The position numbers and the translations under genes are program-made. The notes under the pieces were generated by a model, which saw only the letters and a list, made by a program, of their open reading frames with translations, was not told the DNA's origin and did no database searches. A stretch of 64,000 nt of DNA from Euborellia annulipes (lineage: Eukaryota; Arthropoda; Insecta; Dermaptera; Anisolabididae): contig JAKCPI010003127.1 in NCBI GenBank assembly GCA_023213315.1, positions 1 through 64,000 of the forward strand. Reading direction: 5' to 3'. Position 1 is the first letter of the stretch. The number at the start of each line of letters is the position of its first letter. Positions 42,974 through 53,091 of the stretch are shown in pieces.

Positions 42974-43029
42974 GTCTTACATGAAGCTGACAGCATTGAA
43001 AGAAATCATTTGGTAATGGAAAAAGACAG
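42974..43029 (+). other. Exon-like block, + series, E8
   Basis: 56 bases between a TTCTTTTTTAAG acceptor-like end (AAG) and donor GTAACAAAT. It is the last splice-bounded block of the + series before the convergent region. Confidence 0.35.
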
Positions 43030-43439
43030 GTAACAAATCTTTAAAATATATTATTAGTAAACTATTTAGTGATCTCAAGGTTTGTTTAATATTAAAGGGA
43101 GAATATTAATTGAAAAATATATTTAAAGAATTAAAAATATTTATTCTAATTAATATTCTTCTATTAATAAAAAACTAACTTTGAGATTATTAATAATCTT
43201 TAATTAAATAGTATACTAATAATATATTTATTACTTTCAATAGTTAGATAGAAAAAATATTAATTTGAAATAATTAAAATAATAGTAAAATATTTAAATT
43301 AGATTTAGTTAATATTCTCATATTAAGATAATAAAATAATAGGATAATAGAATGGAATATTATATACTAGGGATAGGTAATAGAGAATAAATGAAATCTT
43401 TAATATATAAGTCTTTATTATTAATATACTAATAAAGTC

Positions 43440-43700
43440 TTGTATGAGGTGAGACACATCGTCTCGATGTGATCAGTGAGCTGTCCACCACCAACCCCGA
43501 CCACCAACCCATGCGCGCAATGACTTATATAGCCTCCAGTCCCCACTCTCTGGCCCCTGGCGCATGCGCAGAGAGCTCAAGTCGACAAGAGGCGACGGCG
43601 GCGGCCGCCTGCCCCCTCCATGCCTGCATGCAGGCATGGAGAGAGACAACGAAGCGGGTTGCCGGCTCTCTGCGCGCCAGGGGCGCTAAAGAGAATATAT
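43440..43700. repeat. GC-rich fold-back in AT-rich surroundings
   Basis: This is the most GC-rich stretch of the window. CCCCTGGCGCATGCGCAGAG at about 43554 is inverted as CTCTCTGCGCGCCAGGGG at 43666. A perfect palindrome CATGCCTGCATGCAGGCATG lies at about 43619, and GGCGGCGGCCGCC is also self-complementary. GCGCATGCGCA matches the NRF-1/alpha-PAL consensus core. It may be a MITE or CpG-rich promoter-like insert. The 97-codon + frame crossing it (43469-43762) shows no domain. Confidence 0.6.
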
Positions 43701-43735
43701 TTATTAAATATATTTACATATTTAATAAATATATA
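43685..43735. repeat. AT palindrome beside the GC-rich fold-back
   Basis: AATATATTTATTAAATATAT and its complement around TTTACATA, directly adjoining the GC-rich block. Confidence 0.5.
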
Positions 43736-44050
43736 AAGTCTTTAGCACTTATTCTGGTTTAAATTCCCTTGGATGAACCAAGGCAATGAGACTTGGATGT
43801 TCTTGGTCAGGCCGAGGCCCTAAGCCCCCCCACCACGACAAGGTGACATCCTCGGGGGGAAATTATTATAATTTTATGAATTATCATTTTTTATTTCATA
43901 TCTTTTTCTGAAATAAAAATTTGTATTAAAAAATATATTTTTTTTGTATTAAATCTATCTCTTGAATAAAATGAAAAATGTATTACTTGTGTATTATATA
44001 ATTAATTCGTGCATTTAATTTTAATAAAAAGAAATTATAAAAATACTTAC

Positions 44051-44163
44051 ATGGCATTTTTATTTTTCCCCCAGGCATTGAATTTGAGATTCTGATAGAC
44101 TTCTAAATCACATCTTCAACATCAAAATAATTAACGGATTCATCTTGCATGTTGAAAACTCAT
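44051..44163 (-). other. Exon-like block, - series, M1
   Basis: On the minus strand, an ATTTATTTTCAG acceptor and GTAAGTATTT donor bound 113 bases beginning ATGAGTTTTCAACATGC. Frames are closed within about 20 codons. It is the most downstream block of the minus series, about 1 kb from the last + block. Confidence 0.5.
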
Positions 44164-44456
44164 CTGAAAATAAATGATACAAAATAAATATTATTTAATT
44201 ATTTGGAAACCTCTAATAAAAAAAATAAATAAAAATTAATTGTAATTAATCTAATTAGGATATCAAGATTTAATAAAAGTACAAATCTAATTTTTATTAC
44301 ATCTCCCTGTAGGTTTTCTTCAGTAAAAGAAAATTATAACAATGAGAAAAATAAATTACTATCTATATGTAAATAAATTCTAAGGGAATAAAAAATTTAT
44401 TTGACTTTAAATATACTTATTTAGAGATAAATAGAGAATGAAATGTTGGCGCTTAC

Positions 44457-44615
44457 CTTGATTTCAATTCCTGCGATGCTCTCGACGATTTCTATGGCCT
44501 CCAAAGATTCTTCTTAAAATGAGATCGTAGGTTTTATTTTCGTTTCATTTGTTCTTATGATGGATATTTTATTTCTCCCTGAGCTCCAATGCTAAGTCCT
44601 TCAATAATTTCATCT
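44457..44615 (-). other. Exon-like block, - series, M2
   Basis: On the minus strand: acceptor TTTTTAATTTTAG, donor GTAAGCGCC. 159 bases. The longest start-to-stop stretch is about 19 codons. No product is recognised. Confidence 0.5.
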
Positions 44616-44760
44616 CTAAAATTAAAAAGAAAACAAATATATATCTGTCAAAATAATTATCCTATGTAAAGTATATTTTTTAAATGAATCTTTTTAGTTC
44701 ATATGGACATTAATTATTCATTCGCAACATGTTTTAAATATTATATATTATTTTATGACA

Positions 44761-44791
<31 letters not shown>

Positions 44792-44819
44792 TTTTAACTA
44801 TTTATATTATTTTTTTTTA

Positions 44820-45285
44820 TTTCTAAGGCTGAACGCACACCATTCGAGCAAAAAATTTTTTCAAAAAAATGTTTTTCTTTTGGGATTTTTCTTTTTTTAT
44901 ACCAAATGTTTTAAATAAAAATGCCTGGACCCCCATCTTTAAATTTATTAAAAAATAATGTTGGTTGGTTTTTTTTGGCCTGGGGTGCTGGGGATTTTGT
45001 TTTTTTTTTGTTTTTGATTGGGAAAGTGTGGGTGTTTTTAAAAATTATAAAAAAAAAAAAAATTTTTTTTTTTATATGCAGTTCAAAAAGAAAACATTTT
45101 TTCTGATGCCCCAACCCACCCCGAGCAAAAACGTTTTCGGACAAAACATTTTGTTCGATGATGTCGAATCATGGCCAATTGTGTTTTGTCTCTTCGGACC
45201 CATAGAAAAGCATTGATAAAACAGTTTTTAGGACGTTTTGTTCGAAAACGTTTTTGCTCGATCGGTATACTGTAGTTCCAACGTT
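44820..45285. repeat. Low-complexity repeat with CGAGCAAAAACG inverted copies
   Basis: CGAGCAAAAACGTTTTCGGA at about 45122 and its complement at about 45234-45262, plus a weaker copy at 44843. Between them are long T, G/T and A homopolymers. Overlapping + and - frames (61-83 residues) follow from low complexity. A degraded MITE (GCTGAACGCACACC start) is possible. Confidence 0.4.
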
Positions 45286-45386
45286 TTCTTAATCTTGTTA
45301 ATAATAATTCTTCGCGATTTTTTTAAGTTAAAAAATGTTAACAACAAATAAAAAGATTTTGGATAGTAGTGATATATCAATATTAC

Positions 45387-45528
45387 CTTTTTCACTTTCC
45401 TTGGCATGGCCTAGCAATTGGTGAATTGATGACTCGGTGAGTCCGGCTGCTCCAGAGGATTTTTTCTGCTACTGAAGTTTCTGGCATTCTATTCCTCTTT
45501 TTAAGAAGCCTTAGATTCTCAAAGCAGT
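45387..45528 (-). other. Exon-like block, - series, M3
   Basis: On the minus strand: acceptor AATTTTTTCAG, donor GTAATATTG. 142 bases, less AT-rich than the flanks. No long frame. Confidence 0.45.
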
Positions 45529-45814
45529 CTGAAAAAATTTAAATTCCATATAATTAGTGTCTAATGGGTTTTTAGTTATTTTCAATTAGTAAAGAAAATA
45601 TTTCAAAATAAATTACCATAAATCGTTTCATATTAATAATCTTCCTCCTGGTAGTATCTATCTAGGCCAATTTATAGGCTTATTGAGACGAGCCCCCCCC
45701 CCCCCCGAAATTTTTCAAATCTATATACAGGAATATAGCCAATATCTATATTTTTGTTTGAAAAAGTGCGTCGCATAAAAAATAAAAAAAAATGAAAAAA
45801 TATATGCAATTTTT

Positions 45815-45829
45815 AACTTTCTCTTACCT

Positions 45830-45875
<46 letters not shown>

Positions 45876-46147
45876 GGGGAGAGAAAGTATTGGTTTCATG
45901 TCAAAAATTCGATGTCGAGGTTTTGATGGATATACACGTTTTGAGGTCCCCGGCCCCTGAATCCAAAAAATGATTTTCGCGATGGTCTGTCTGTGTGTGT
46001 TCAATTTTAAGCATCAAGGAATTAAGCTACGAGGGTTGAATTTTATATTTAAGTTAGGCACCCCCGTGAGGGGTGAAAATAAGCTTTTAAACAAAATCGG
46101 CCAAAGAGCACTAGTACTTTACCATACCTTTTTACTTTTTCAGATTA
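45815..46147 (-). repeat. RepA copy, 3' half
   Basis: Reversed: ACTTTCTCTTACC, a TA microsatellite (45836-45870), AGAGAAAGTATTGGTTTCAT, GTTTTGAGGTCCC, then GTACTAGTGC-type sequence. It ends at ACTTTTTCAG. It abuts exon-like block M4, whose donor it may have replaced. Confidence 0.75.
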
Positions 46148-46322
46148 ATGAACAAACGTTCGTCACTGCTGTTGAATCTTGTCAGGTCTTCAAAATCGAA
46201 TTTGGTCACTAGATTTTCACTGGCTTTTTATGATCTCTTCAAGATTAATAGCTGTCAGCTCACTATTAAATAAATAAAATTCAGGTGATCTTTTCAGAGA
46301 GCTTTCTCGAGCAGGAAATTAT
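46148..46322 (-). other. Exon-like block, - series, M4 (3' end unclear)
   Basis: A minus-strand CTTATTTTCAG acceptor precedes 46322. The block is bounded on its other side by RepA rather than a donor, so the exon is either truncated or ends inside the repeat. Confidence 0.35.
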
Positions 46323-47019
46323 CTGAAAATAAGAAAAAAGTTTATATTAAATTTCAAATTTCAATTCAAAGGAATAAATAACATAAAAAAAAATATAAAA
46401 AATTGAACTACTTAACTAATTCGGCTGCCCAATTTCAAAACACAGAATATGAGCCTTAATTTGTTTTAAAATTGTCAAATTAGAAAAAAAATGCACTTAC
46501 TAGGTTTACCGAAATTGATATCTATAAGAAAAAAATCATATTTTTGAGAAATTTGGATTAAATTATGTTCACAAGACTTCATTGGAACTAGAAATACTAA
46601 AAAATCGATTTTGAAAAATTTGTCCTTTGCTGTGTTTTGAAATTGGGCAGCCGAACGAATTCTAGGCTTACTAAAAAGAAATTTAAAACATCTCCGAAAT
46701 CATTCAAGAAACTTTCTTTAATCAAAGCAAATTTTTAAATTATCAGCCGAGATTTGGCAGTCAAATTGTGTAATAGGGCTTGAAATGGTGATGCTTTTCA
46801 CATGTCCTCAAATCATTTAGTATCAGAAAGGTATTAATATAAAATATAAAAAAAAAAAATTTGGCTGCAAAGTTTTGTTTGTTTGATATTTCTCATATCA
46901 GATACAAAATATCTTGAAATGGCAAGAGGACATTAATTTGCAGCCAAGTTTTTTTTTTTACTTATTTCATATATAGGGTAAGAGAAAGTAAAAATTGATT
47001 AGGCAAGAATATTTTTTAC

Positions 47020-47130
47020 CAGGCAATAGAGTACTTCCAGGTTGTTGCAAATCTTCTTTCAGATATCAGCATAGGTAAGTCTATGATTTGGTAAGGAGTT
47101 GCTCTCGGAGTCGAACGTGAAATTAATCAT
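47020..47130 (-). other. Exon-like block, - series, M5
   Basis: On the minus strand: acceptor CTTTTTTAG and donor GTAAAAAATA. It begins ATGATTAATTTCACGTTCGA; that ATG opens 23 codons (INFTFDSESNSLPNHRLTYADI) and a stop. Its duplicate M7 keeps the first 21 codons with several substitutions and runs to 34 codons. The shared start and frame are notable, but peptides this short are weak evidence of coding. Confidence 0.5.
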
Positions 47131-47808
47131 CTAAAAAAGAATATAATTCAAAATTAATAACATGAAAATTTATAACAATTTTTTAATTATGCTTTTAATA
47201 AAGTGCGCCAAGTAAAAAATTTAAGAAATTGAATTTGTTACTTGTGGTTTATGGTACTAATATATATTATTTTTTGAACAAAAGTTGAAAATTGAATAGA
47301 ATTTATATTTTCCCGAAAAATAAGGCTCAATGACTTTACTTTGCATTTGACATAGCATTAAAAAAAAGAAGTTAATAAATGCCATTTCAGTCAAATTTTA
47401 AATGATTCTTATCGAAATTTTGTAACATACTGAATTCAAAATAAATTTCAATCATATAGATTAAAATACTAATTTTCTAACTTTTATTTTAAGATGACAA
47501 TTAAAAAATCAAGTTAGTAAATTGGAAAAAATTCTAGCAAAATTCCATCCACTTATTTAAATTTGACAAATATTTCTAAACATCTTAAGGCTACTAACTG
47601 TTCTTAATAAAAATTAAATAAAGTTAAGCTAATGCCTTTGGTTGCAAAAAAAAGTGTCAAAATAATACTAACTAAGCTTAGTCCTTATTAAAAAAAAGTA
47701 AAAAAAAAAGACCTCACTCAGAAAAATTTTCTAAAAAAAGACTTGTATTTAATTATTGTAGTAAGGAAGAAAGAAAAGAGCGATTACAGCTAAGTTTATT
47801 TCGTTTAT

Positions 47809-47866
47809 TAATCAATTCAAGCCGACGTTTAGGTCAGATATACGTCCACCCTCAGGGCTGAAGCGT
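47809..47866 (-). ncRNA. Hammerhead-like motif, P1 copy 2, left (mutated)
   Basis: On the minus strand: CGCTTCAGCC, CTGAGGG (A9 changed to G), T, GG-ACG, loop, GACC, TAAAC (G12 changed to T), GTC, GGCTTGAATTG. Two core changes should abolish activity. Stem I is shortened. Confidence 0.45.
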
Positions 47867-47915
47867 GTCAACAAAATTCCTCAAGTGCCATTCGACATTT
47901 TGAGGAATTTTGTTG

Positions 47916-47974
47916 ACACACTTCAACCCTGAGGATGGTCGAATATCGGACCGAAACGTGGCTTGAAGTGATTA
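47916..47974 (+). ncRNA. Hammerhead-like motif, P1 copy 2, right
   Basis: CACTTCAA, CC, CTGAGGA, T, GGTC, loop GAATATCG, GACC, GAAAC, GTG, GC, TTGAAGTG. The stem I arm CACTTCAA/TTGAAGTG has eight perfect pairs and differs from copy 1 (CGCTTCA/TGAAGCG) by a compensated pair change. The triplet is GTG, not a cleavable NUH, so this copy is probably inactive. Confidence 0.5.
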
Positions 47975-48187
47975 ATAAACTTAGCTGCAATCGCTCTTTT
48001 CTTCCTTCCTTACAACAAGATCTACTCAGCTATCCACCTCACTCTAATATTTAATTATTGTTCTAATGATAGTGAAAAAAATAGTGTGATAATGAATAGG
48101 TCTTGAACTATCTATCAAATCAATTAAGTGGATGTAAGTATGAACTTGCTGGTATTTTTTCTAATTTATCTTGAGATGTTTCCTTAC

Positions 48188-48395
48188 TTATTGAAGTACG
48201 TAGTCACGGAGTTGAGTAGGCTTTCGATTGCTTTTCTTATATTCCTTCCTCTTTTCCCTGCGACCAAGACCAGAGATAGCAAATGCATGCGATGATCAAC
48301 GGCCATTTCTCTCAGATAGTATCCCAAGGAACAATTAGCGAATCGGACTCATTCAGGCAATCTCTTCAGATATCAGAGTCCAAGTAGACAAGAAT
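48188..48395 (-). other. Exon-like block, - series, M6
   Basis: On the minus strand: acceptor CTTATTTTCAG, donor GTAAGGAAAC. A frame starting ATGGCCGTTGATCATCGC gives MAVDHRMHLLSLVLVAGKRG, then RNIRKAIESLLN and a stop just across the donor. Copies M8 and M9 keep this frame from DHRMHLLSLVLV to RNIRKAI with few changes; M9 stops right after. No known domain is recognised; the peptide is hydrophobic then basic. Confidence 0.5.
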
Positions 48396-48462
48396 CTGAA
48401 AATAAGAGAAAATGTAAGTATTAGAATTATAATATAATGTTTTTCTATTATTATATTCTTCT

Positions 48463-48600
48463 ATCCCCAGACATATAAAGAAAAGGACTGCCTGTCCCAG
48501 CTCGGGCAGATCGAGGATGCCATCCACGTACCCACAAGATGTGAGCCCCTGAGCTACTTTTTCTATTATTGCCTGCGGTATTAAAAAATAACATACTTTA
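48463..48600 (+). repeat. RepC, copy 1
   Basis: ATATAAAGAAAAGGACTGCC, CTCGGGCAGATCGAGGATGC, CACGTACCCACAAGATGTGA. It is copied at 52038-52170 as part of the segmental duplication. A related sequence, ACGTACCCACAAGATGTGG, occurs independently at 60455. Likely the tail of a retroelement. Confidence 0.5.
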
Positions 48601-49639
48601 TTCCGGAGCCTTGAATAATGAAGCTTTTAATAGAATAGCCATATTTTGAGATCTTTAGTATATTCCATTATCACTAGTGTAAATAGCTACATGTCACAAA
48701 AAATACATCTATATCAGTCAAATCTTATGTGTTTTGGGAATTAATTAAACCAAAAGCAGAATATTGGCTCTTCATTAAAGACAGGAACATAATCTTGATC
48801 AACTTGATCATATATATATATATATATATATATAGGCTTATATATTCATATAAATGAACACCAAGGATAGGATTTTGATAGTCAATCTAAATATTGTAAA
48901 GGTAGAATATATTAAACAAATTATTTTAAAGCAAAGAGTTATTAGTGAGGTATTGAAGTCAACCAAATGAGATTTGACAGTCAAAATTTCTATATTAAAC
49001 CATGAGATGATGAGATTTTTAACTTGGTTTTAAAGCAGTATTTTATAGGAGTAATATATTAAGTAATTAACATGCATTTAGTTAAAATTTAAAAAATTTT
49101 GGTTGATATGTCTTGTTCATTTGATTAAAACACAAAATATTCTGAACTAAAAAGGAATAGGTAAGAATATTTTTCAATAGTGTACTAACCTGAGTTTTTG
49201 GTGTAATAAATAATCATCTCAAATGAAATTAAATATGATTGTATTCTTTCAAAGCAATAAAATTGAAATTTATCATGATTTTTTAAAGTCAAATTGCTCA
49301 TGACCTATAAAGAAATTGAGAAGAGAAAATTAATTTTTTAGAACCAAATCGTTTCAATATAATTATAAAGATTAATAAATATATTGATTTGATTTTATAT
49401 TTTATTTAAATAAAGAATTAATAAGAAAATAATAAAATTTTACTTACTTTTAATTAGATAATTATAACCTTTAAAGATGTCAATAAGAAAAATGTAAATA
49501 TCATTAAATATTTAATTTGGTTTTAAGATTCTTATTAATCCATTAGATGATAAAATTTTCCGGATAATTTTACAAATAAAATTTCATTGATTTATGCAAA
49601 AATAATATTTAAAACGAAAATAATTAGGACAGTATTAAT

Positions 49640-49730
49640 ATTTGACTTGTCATTACAAATTAGAGTCGACTTGAATGACAGTGGCGCTAACTTGCGGCCT
49701 GGAAGAGAAACGGGAGAGAGAGAATTTTTT
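49640..49730 (-). other. Conserved GCGCTAACT segment, possible exon start (unit 1)
   Basis: On the minus strand, TCTCTCCCGTTTCTCTTCCAG precedes GCCGCAAGTTAGCGCCACTG. The copy at about 54570-54640 also keeps an AG (CTTCTAG) before GCCGCCAGTTAGCGCTGCTG. Retention of a pyrimidine tract and AG in both copies suggests a splice acceptor, but no matching donor is clear. Confidence 0.35.
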
Positions 49731-49900
49731 TCCTATAACAAATTATTTGAATTCAATTAAATTAGGTCTGTGAATAAATTAAAAATTTGATGTTTGTTTA
49801 ATCAAATATGATGTAAGAAAAAAAAAAAATCACTGGTGGTTCCTAGTACACTTTTTTTAGTTATAAATAATTTTTCATCCCTAAATGTATCCAAATATAT

Positions 49901-50174
49901 CAGGGGCGGATACAAGGTAAAGGGGGAAATTACCCCCCATCCCCCGGGATTTGGGAAAAATATTTTTTATGGGAATTAAATGTTATTTTTAATATAAAAT
50001 TTTAAAAATTAATATTTAAAAATTTGATATATATATATATATATATATATTTTGGTAAACAAGTACAGAATGCAACTTTAAGTTGAGAGAAAGTTGAGTA
50101 TTGTGCGACCAGTCACCCCAGATTACCCCCCCCCCCCCCGCCCCTCCACGAAAAATCCTCTGAATCTGCTCTTG
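49901..50174. mobile_element. hAT MITE (CAGTGGCGGATC family), older copy
   Basis: Left end CAGGGGCGGATACAAGG; right end, complemented, CAAGAGCAGATTCAGAGG. Flanking octamers AAATATAT and TAATTTAT agree at six positions, consistent with age. It contains an AT run and, near the right end, TTGTGCGACCAGTCACCCCA from the RepA-type hairpin. Better preserved relative: 55965-56230. Confidence 0.65.
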
Positions 50175-50504
50175 TAATTTATATGAGTGAATTTTTTTAA
50201 ATAGCTAATTTTCGAATTTTTTATTAAAATTGTATTTGATTATCCAGATGACTGGTCAAAGTTAGTCCGGATAAATATGTTTTTTTTTCTCTGTGTTGTG
50301 TGCGGCCTTTTCACTAATTCTAATTTAAATTTTAAAAAAAATTTTCACTCCTAGATTAGTTCATAGTTAATATCCAGTGACGGGTTAAGCGAGTGCAGAG
50401 CCAATAGTAAATGTAAAATTTAATAAAGAGAACCCAATATATTTAAAAGGGGGGTGGTGGAGTCTGGGGGGTGAAGGGGGGGTTTTAGGGTGGTAAAAAA
50501 TTAT

Positions 50505-50580
50505 AGGGTCGAGGGTTCGGATCCCAGGCAGTCCGATGATTTAATTTAAGCCATTTGGATACCAAATATATGTTTAAAGG
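50505..50580 (+). mobile_element. SINE family 1, partial copy
   Basis: GTCGAGGGTTCGGATCCCAG (box B region), GCAGTCCGATGATTTAATTT, AAGCCATTTGGATACCAAAT. The box A part is missing. Confidence 0.6.
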
Positions 50581-50641
50581 GCTCACAAGAGAAAGCATTT
50601 AAATGAAAAAATTGATTAAGCAAGTTGAGAAGATTTCTTAC

Positions 50642-50746
50642 CTAACAATGGAGAGTTTCCAGGTTGATGCGTCCTTTCAGATACTCATAAGTAAGTCTAT
50701 GTTTTGGTAAGGAGATGCTCTCGGAGTCGAACGTGAAAGTAAGCAT
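50642..50746 (-). other. Exon-like block, - series, M7 (duplicate of M5)
   Basis: On the minus strand: acceptor TTTTTTAG and strong donor GTAAGAAATC. It starts ATGCTTACTTTCACGTTCGA and is open for 34 codons, MLTFTFDSESISLPKHRLTY and EYLKGRINLETLHC, with the stop TAG as the last three exon bases. Compared with M5 the splice sites and the start are kept while the end of the frame differs. Confidence 0.5.
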
Positions 50747-50994
50747 CTAAAAAAAAAAATAATTCAAAATTAATAACATGGAAATTTAAAACAATTTTTT
50801 AATTGTGCTTTTAATAAAGTGGACTAACAAGTAAAAAATTTAAGAAATTGAATTTATTTCTTGTTGTGTATGGTACTAATTTATATTATTTTTGGAAGAA
50901 AAGTTGGAAATTGAATAGAATTTAAAATTATATTTTCTCATAGATTAAGGGTGAATTACTCAGTATTGCATGACACTTTATTATTAAAAAAAAA

Positions 50995-51515
50995 AAATGG
51001 TTGCACCAGATTTTTTGTGTCGACATATATTTAGTTTCTGACAGTACGGTATATTTGAATTTCAAGATATAAAATTTATAAGTATGGGAAAATATTTATA
51101 TTTTGTTACCATGTTTCTATGGAGTATAAGAGTAAAGTGGTCTTTAGAAGATTTTAATGGCAAAATGAGAATATACATTTTAAAGAGCATCTAAAAAATA
51201 ATTGATTTTTGAATTTTAATCAAAATCTTTGGAGCGAATTTTGAGAAAATCGAAAAAAACTAAAAAAGTGCATCAGTAAAGTACTAGTACTCTTTGGCCG
51301 ATTTTGTTTAAAAGCTTCGTGTCACGTGCCGGGGGGATACCTAACTTAAATATAAAATTTCAACTTCCTAGCTCTTTTAGTTCTTGAGATATTTGTTCAC
51401 AGACGCACACACACAGAGACAGACCATGTTGCCACTTTTTTTAACTCCGGAATTTTTGACATAAATCCAATACTTTCTCTCTATATATTAACATATATAG
51501 GTAAGAGAAAGTAAA
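50995..51515 (+). repeat. RepA, nearly complete short copy
   Basis: It begins in the hairpin at GCACCAGATTTTTTGTGTCG and includes GTTTCTGACAGTACGG, GCATCAGTAAAGTACTAGTA and AATACTTTCTCTCTATATAT, ending TAAGAGAAAGTAAAAA. Confidence 0.75.
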
Positions 51516-51699
51516 AAGGGGCTAAAATAATATTATTATTCAGCTCACTTGCATAATCAAATCCCAATGGATTTTTATTATTTTCTATATGATAGTAAAA
51601 AAAATAGTGTGATAATGAATAGGGCTTGAACTATCTATCAAATCATTTAAGTGGATGTAAGTATGAACTTGCTGTTTTTTTTTTCTAATTTAGCTTGAG

Positions 51700-51770
51700 T
51701 TGTTTTTTTTTTTTTTTTTTTTTTTTTTGGGAAAAAAAAAAAAAAAAAAAAGGAAAAAAAAGGGGAGAAT
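51700..51770. repeat. Poly-T / poly-A homopolymer junction
   Basis: About 25 T, then GGG, then about 20 A, GG, A, GGGG. It interrupts the region just downstream of the M8 donor; the sister copies have no such insert. It may be a real snap-back poly-A insertion or an assembly artefact. Confidence 0.8.
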
Positions 51771-51777
51771 TCCTTAC

Positions 51778-51972
51778 TTATTATTGAAGTAGTCACTGAG
51801 TTGAGTAGCCTTTCGATTGCTTTTCTTATATTCCTTCCTCTTTTCCCTGCGACCAAGACCAGAGATAGCAAATGCATGCGATGATCAGCGGCCGTTTCTC
51901 TCAAGGAACAATTAGCAAATCGGACTCATTCAGGCAATCGCTTCAGAAATCAGAGTTCAAGTAGACAAGAAT
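51778..51972 (-). other. Exon-like block, - series, M8 (duplicate of M6)
   Basis: On the minus strand: a CTCATTTTCAG acceptor, with GTAAGGAATT as the donor. The frame starts at MRETAADHRMHLLSLVLVAG, continues KRGRNIRKAIERLLNSVTTS, and reads through the donor into homopolymer. The body differs from M6 by only a few bases. Confidence 0.5.
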
Positions 51973-52037
51973 CTGAAAATGAGAGAAAATCTAAGTATTA
52001 GAATTATAATACAATTTTTTTCTAATATTATATTATT

Positions 52038-52170
52038 CTATCCCCAGACATATAAAGAAAAGGACTGCCTATCCCAGCTCGGGCAGGTCGTGGATGCCAT
52101 CCACGTACCCACAAGATGTGAGCCCCTGAGCTACTTTTTCTATTATTGCCTGCGGTATTAAAAAATAACA
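52038..52170 (+). repeat. RepC, copy 2
   Basis: Nearly identical to 48463-48600, as part of duplicated unit 2. The + frame DCLSQLGQVVDAIHVPTRCE ends in RY and a stop; no domain is recognised. Confidence 0.5.
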
Positions 52171-52697
52171 TACTTTATTCCGGAGCCTTGAATAATGAAG
52201 CTTTTAATAGAATAGCCATATTTTGAGATCTTTAGTATATTCCATTATCACTAGTGCAAATAGCTATATGTCACAAAAAATACATCTATATCAGTCAAAT
52301 CTTATGTGTTTTGGGAATTAATTAAACCAGAAGCAGAATATTGGCTCTTTTCATTAAAGACAGGAACATAATCTTGATCAACTTCATCATATATATATAT
52401 ATAGGCTTATATATTCATATAAATGAACACCAACGATAGGATTTTGATTGTCAATCTAAATATTGAAAAAGTAGAATATATTCATCAAATTATTTTAAAG
52501 CAAAGAGTTATTAGAGAGGTATTGAAGTGCCGACATACAACCAAATGAGATTTGACAGTCAAAATTTCTATATTAAAGCATGAGATGATGAGATTTTTAA
52601 CTTGGTTTCAAAGCAGTATTTTATAGGAGTAATATATTAAGTAAAGTTAACATTCATTTATTTAAAATTTAAATTTTATCTTAAGTTGTTTCCTTAC

Positions 52698-52897
52698 TTA
52701 TTGAAGTAGTCATAGAGTTGAGTAGGCTTTAGATTGCTTTTCTTATATTCCTTCCTCTTTTGCCTGTGACCAAGACCAGAGATAGCAAATGCATACGATG
52801 ATCAACGTTCATTTCTCTCATTTTCTCGAAGATGGTATTTCAGGGGGTTGGACTCATTGAGGCATCTCTTCAGATATCAGTCCAAGTAGATAAGAAT
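52698..52897 (-). other. Exon-like block, - series, M9 (second duplicate of M6)
   Basis: On the minus strand: acceptor CTTATTTTCAG, donor GTAAGGAAAC. The frame MNVDHRMHLLSLVLVTGKRG continues RNIRKAI and then hits a stop where M6 and M8 have Glu. Splice sites remain good, so splicing appears better conserved than any reading frame. Confidence 0.5.
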
Positions 52898-53091
52898 CTG
52901 AAAATAAGAGAAAATGTATGTATTAGAATTAAAATATAATTTTAAAGAATTTTTCTTCTAATATTATATTAAAAAATAAAATACTTTATTACTAGTAATT
53001 TTAAATTGATGATTGTAATGTAATTATTTCAGAGACTTGGAATAATGAAGCTTTTAAATGATTAGCCATAATTTTGTGATCTTTAGTATTT

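Larger units (their letters stand above)
47759..48047. mobile_element. Inverted element with paired hammerhead motifs, family P1 copy 2
   Basis: A complete 289-bp copy flanked by a perfect 13-bp target duplication TATTTAATTATTG (47746-47758, 48048-48060). Ends TAGTAAGGAAGAAAGAAAAG and CTCTTTTCTTCCTTCC are inverted; a right tail ATCTACTCAGCTATCCACCT, shared with copy 1, is not. The centre pairs across CAACAAAATTCCTCA. It has no ORF. This short free-standing copy defines the family boundaries. Confidence 0.8.

Noticed and set aside
43469..43762. 97-residue frame through the GC-rich fold-back
   Set aside because: The frame owes its length to GC richness and palindromes. It has no splice context or recognised motif.
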